From Bacteroidota bacterium (GTDB lineage: Bacteria; Bacteroidota; Bacteroidia; Flavobacteriales; Crocinitomicaceae), in NCBI GenBank assembly GCA_005798205.1, contig SYKJ01000191.1:1-8411 (forward strand): a stretch of DNA of 8,411 nt, given 5' to 3'. The notes under the pieces were generated by a model. It was not told the origin of the DNA. It was given only the letters and a program-made list of their open reading frames with translations, and made no database searches. This document shows, piece by piece, positions 6,304 through 8,411 of the stretch (within the stretch, counting starts at the first letter, position 1; the number at the start of each line of letters is the position of its first letter). Position numbers and translations under genes: made by a program.

Positions 6304-7464
6304 ATGAGTAAAGAGATAAAAAATATTGAGTACGGATTAGAAAAAATATTTGAGGGAGCTCAAGATTTTTTACCCTTACTTGGTACAGATTATGTGGAAT
6401 TTTATGTAGGAAATGCAAAGCAAGCAGCACATTTTTACAAAACTGCTTTTGGATTTCAATCCCATGCATATGCTGGTTTAGAAACAGGAATGAGTGATCG
6501 TGTTTCCTATGTTTTAAAGCAAGACAAAATTCGCCTAGTTCTTACAACCGCATTAAAAAGCGAATCTCCAATTGGAGAACATGTAAAAAAACATGGTGAT
6601 GGTGTTAAAATTATTGCTTTATGGGTCGAGGATGCAAAAAGTGCATACGAAGAAACCATCAAACGCGGCGCTAAATCATACCAAGAACCAATCATTACAA
6701 AAGATTCACACGGAGAAGTTGTAAGCGCGGGAATTTACACTTACGGAGAAACCGTTCATCTTTTCATAGAACGAAAAAATTACAAGGGAGAATTTTTACC
6801 AGGATTTGTAAAATGGAATTCAGATTACAATCCGAGTCCTGTGGGCTTGAAATTTATCGATCATATGGTAGGAAATGTAGGCTGGGGAGAAATGAACAAA
6901 TGGGTGAAATGGTACGAAGATGTAATGGGGTTTGTGAATTTTCTATCCTTTGATGACAAACAAATTCACACTGAATATTCTGCTTTAATGTCTAAAGTGA
7001 TGAGCAATGGAAACGGGAGAATTAAATTTCCAATTAATGAACCTGCTAAAGCAAAAAAACGCTCGCAAATTGAGGAGTACCTTGATTTTTATGAAGGTTC
7101 GGGTGTGCAGCACATTGCAGTGGCCACAGACGATATTATTGAAACCGTTTCGCACCTGAGAGCTCGAGGTATTGAGTTCTTATCTGCCCCACCACAAGCT
7201 TATTATGATGAAATTCCTGCTCGCTTGGGTGAGCATATGAAAATGATGAAGGAAGATATCAAAGAATTGCAAAGACTTTCCATCATGATTGATGCGGATG
7301 AGGAGGGGTACTTACTTCAAATTTTTACAAAACCAGTTGAGGATCGCCCTACCCTATTTTTTGAGATTATCCAACGAATGGGAGCTAGAGGTTTTGGAGC
7401 TGGAAATTTTAAAGCATTGTTTGAATCGATTGAAAGAGAGCAGGAAAAACGAGGAACTTTGTAG
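6304..7464 (+). CDS. hpd: 4-hydroxyphenylpyruvate dioxygenase
   Basis: This non-haem iron enzyme converts 4-hydroxyphenylpyruvate to homogentisate, the step directly before HmgA. The 386-residue protein has two vicinal-oxygen-chelate halves: an N-terminal one at about 28-157 and the catalytic C-terminal one at about 182-355. The iron ligands are visible: H187 in FIDHMVGN, H270 in GVQHIAVAT and E354 in LFFEIIQR. FPINEPA (242-248), LLQIFTKP (337-344) and the C-terminal GARGFGAGNFKALFESIE (360-377) are hallmarks that separate it from other glyoxalase-fold proteins. It lies 10 nt after hmgA with an A-rich spacer and no terminator between, so the two form an operon. Other pathway genes (fumarylacetoacetate hydrolase, maleylacetoacetate isomerase, aminotransferase) are not in the window. 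Confidence 0.96.
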   Translation: MSKEIKNIEYGLEKIFEGAQDFLPLLGTDYVEFYVGNAKQAAHFYKTAFGFQSHAYAGLETGMSDRVSYVLKQDKIRLVLTTALKSESPIGEHVKKHGDGVKIIALWVEDAKSAYEETIKRGAKSYQEPIITKDSHGEVVSAGIYTYGETVHLFIERKNYKGEFLPGFVKWNSDYNPSPVGLKFIDHMVGNVGWGEMNKWVKWYEDVMGFVNFLSFDDKQIHTEYSALMSKVMSNGNGRIKFPINEPAKAKKRSQIEEYLDFYEGSGVQHIAVATDDIIETVSHLRARGIEFLSAPPQAYYDEIPARLGEHMKMMKEDIKELQRLSIMIDADEEGYLLQIFTKPVEDRPTLFFEIIQRMGARGFGAGNFKALFESIEREQEKRGTL

Positions 7465-7521
7465 ATTGTGATAACAAATAAAGAAACTGAGTTTTTTTCT
7501 TATAATTAAAAACTATGCACT

Positions 7522-8316
7522 ATGAAAAATATACTTTTAATTTTATTGCTATTGTTAATTTTAAATGTTAACGCTCAATGGGTTAACAAAATTGTGGATA
7601 ATGATTTTGATGAACCATATCGGATATGTTATACTGCAACAAACAATAATGGGTATCTTAAATTAGAAAATATAGATGGTAGTATTTCATTTTATATTAA
7701 GGGTGGATATTATTGTGATGATTCTCCAGTAGTAGATTTGTCTTTTGTTGTAAAAGGTGTTACAAAAAAATATAGTATTAATGCAACAACAAGCGAAAGT
7801 AATGATATTGTTTGGCTTATTGATGATTTAACTAATTCTCAATTTATAGAAGATTTTAAAAATTGTAGCATACTTAAAGTAAGAGTAAATGATTATACTT
7901 GTTCAAGTAAAATTTATAGCTTTAATATGAGTGGTAGCTCCTCTGCTATTAAATTTATATCTTATAAAAAGAAAATAGATAATCCTATTTTTATTGAAGA
8001 AGAAATTATTGAATTCCCTGACGTAGAGGCTGAGTTTAAAGGTGGGGCACAAGCGATGATGAAGTTCATTGAAGAAAATATTCTATATCCACCTAAATCA
8101 ATTGAAATGAACGAACAGGGTAAGGTCTACTTATCTTTTATAGTTGAGCTTGACGGTTCTATTTCAAATGTAGCGGTTGAACGAGGTGTAAGCAAGGACA
8201 TCGACGCTGAGGCAAAAAGGGTAGTAAGAGCGATGCCAAAATGGACTCCAGGAGAGGCAAAAGGTAAAAAATGCCGAACAAGATGTAGATTGCCTATTAA
8301 TTTTCAATTGGGATAA
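7522..8316 (+). CDS. Secreted protein: unrecognised cysteine-containing domain plus TonB C-terminal domain
   Basis: The 264-residue product starts with a signal peptide (MKNILLILLLLLILNVNA, cleavage expected before Q19). It continues with a strand-rich domain at about 20-155 that I do not recognise and ends with a TonB C-terminal domain at about 165-263. The latter shows FPDVEAEFKGG-x-x-AMMKFIEENILYP, then GKVYLSFIVELDGSISNVAV, DAEAKRVVRAMPKWTPG and LPINFQL. Four cysteines (C36, C65, C115, C127) sit in the unknown domain and two more (C251, C255) in the TonB domain. There is no proline-rich spanner and no membrane anchor apart from the signal region, so energy transduction like classical TonB is unlikely. 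The first part of the gene is about 25% GC and the TonB part about 42% by hand count, suggesting a mosaic. An ATG at 7514 is out of frame. It may read through from hpd, 57 nt upstream, as no promoter is evident. Confidence 0.82.
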   Translation: MKNILLILLLLLILNVNAQWVNKIVDNDFDEPYRICYTATNNNGYLKLENIDGSISFYIKGGYYCDDSPVVDLSFVVKGVTKKYSINATTSESNDIVWLIDDLTNSQFIEDFKNCSILKVRVNDYTCSSKIYSFNMSGSSSAIKFISYKKKIDNPIFIEEEIIEFPDVEAEFKGGAQAMMKFIEENILYPPKSIEMNEQGKVYLSFIVELDGSISNVAVERGVSKDIDAEAKRVVRAMPKWTPGEAKGKKCRTRCRLPINFQLG

Positions 8317-8362
8317 ACATTATGAATTAAGCATTTTTTTTTATTTTTTAAAAATTATCCCA
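8309..8362. repeat. Spaced inverted repeat TGGGATAA...TTATCCCA around a T-rich tract
   Basis: An exact 8-bp inverted repeat (8309-8316 and 8355-8362) flanks 38 nt that include long T runs. The left arm contains the stop codon of the preceding gene. Because the T runs lie in the loop rather than after the stem, it is not a canonical terminator, although the T-rich stretch may help end transcription. No other feature is seen from 8363 to the window end. Confidence 0.3.
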
Positions 8363-8411
8363 TAAACTGCTAAGGAAATTAATAGGATAAACCTAAAAAT
8401 TTGTGTCCACT

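Noticed and set aside
6507..6695. 62-codon minus-strand frame inside hpd
   Set aside because: Antisense to the N-terminal domain of hpd, no recognisable protein features.
7289..7471. 60-codon plus-strand frame overlapping the end of hpd
   Set aside because: Out of frame over the catalytic C-terminus of hpd and ending just after its stop; no support.
7482..7499. AAACTGAGTTT followed by T run after hpd, resembling a terminator
   Set aside because: The complementary arms leave only a 1-nt loop, so a stable hairpin cannot form.
7514..7570. Alternative ATG upstream of the TonB-domain gene opening an 18-codon frame
   Set aside because: It is out of frame with the signal peptide, and the short product has no recognisable feature; the ATG at 7522 gives a proper signal sequence.
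1..8411. CRISPR arrays, tRNA or rRNA genes, insertion sequences, defence or phage genes
   Set aside because: No regularly spaced repeats, cloverleaf-like sequence, transposase-like frame or paired terminal repeats were seen; all long frames are housekeeping or catabolic genes.

Overview
The window looks like ordinary chromosome from a low-GC Bacteroidetes bacterium, most likely of the Flavobacteriia. Several things point there. Upstream regions carry the Bacteroidetes -7 promoter element TAnnTTTG. Start codons are preceded by A-rich leaders without a Shine-Dalgarno sequence. The homogentisate dioxygenase is the compact 385-residue type, the threonine dehydrogenase is the short-chain (epimerase-like) type, and there is a secreted protein with a TonB C-terminal domain. 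The family-level placement is inference from protein style; no rRNA is present.

Layout: (1) 1-354, minus strand: the first 118 codons of mraZ, the start of the division/cell-wall (dcw) cluster, running off the left edge. (2) 355-594: an AT-rich divergent intergenic region holding two pairs of 10-bp-period GTGG repeats, one pair facing each gene, plus a single perfect DnaA-box 9-mer. (3) 595-1515: an EamA/DMT-family membrane transporter that appears to be leaderless. (4) 1522-2268: a complete small transcription unit of promoter, rplU (L21), rpmA (L27) and a strong intrinsic terminator. (5) 2298-3971: promoter and lnt, apolipoprotein N-acyltransferase, starting at GTG. (6) 4009-4950, minus strand: L-threonine 3-dehydrogenase, convergent with lnt. 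(7) 4951-5135: a divergent intergenic region with an AAATCA-N4-TGATTT inverted repeat and a -7 element for the next operon. (8) 5136-7464: hmgA-hpd, two consecutive enzymes of tyrosine degradation, 10 nt apart. (9) 7522-8316: a signal-peptide protein joining an unrecognised cysteine-containing domain to a TonB C-terminal domain.

The genes fall into unrelated jobs: cell-division regulation, translation, lipoprotein maturation and amino-acid catabolism. The clearest functional unit is hpd and hmgA, which turn 4-hydroxyphenylpyruvate into homogentisate and then maleylacetoacetate. It lies back-to-back with threonine dehydrogenase, so one divergent region may control catabolism of two amino acids.

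I did not find a previously undescribed multi-gene system, mobile element, CRISPR array or RNA gene. The items most worth a second look are the mirrored GTGG repeat pairs between mraZ and the transporter gene, and the sharp base-composition step inside the last gene, which suggests a mosaic origin.
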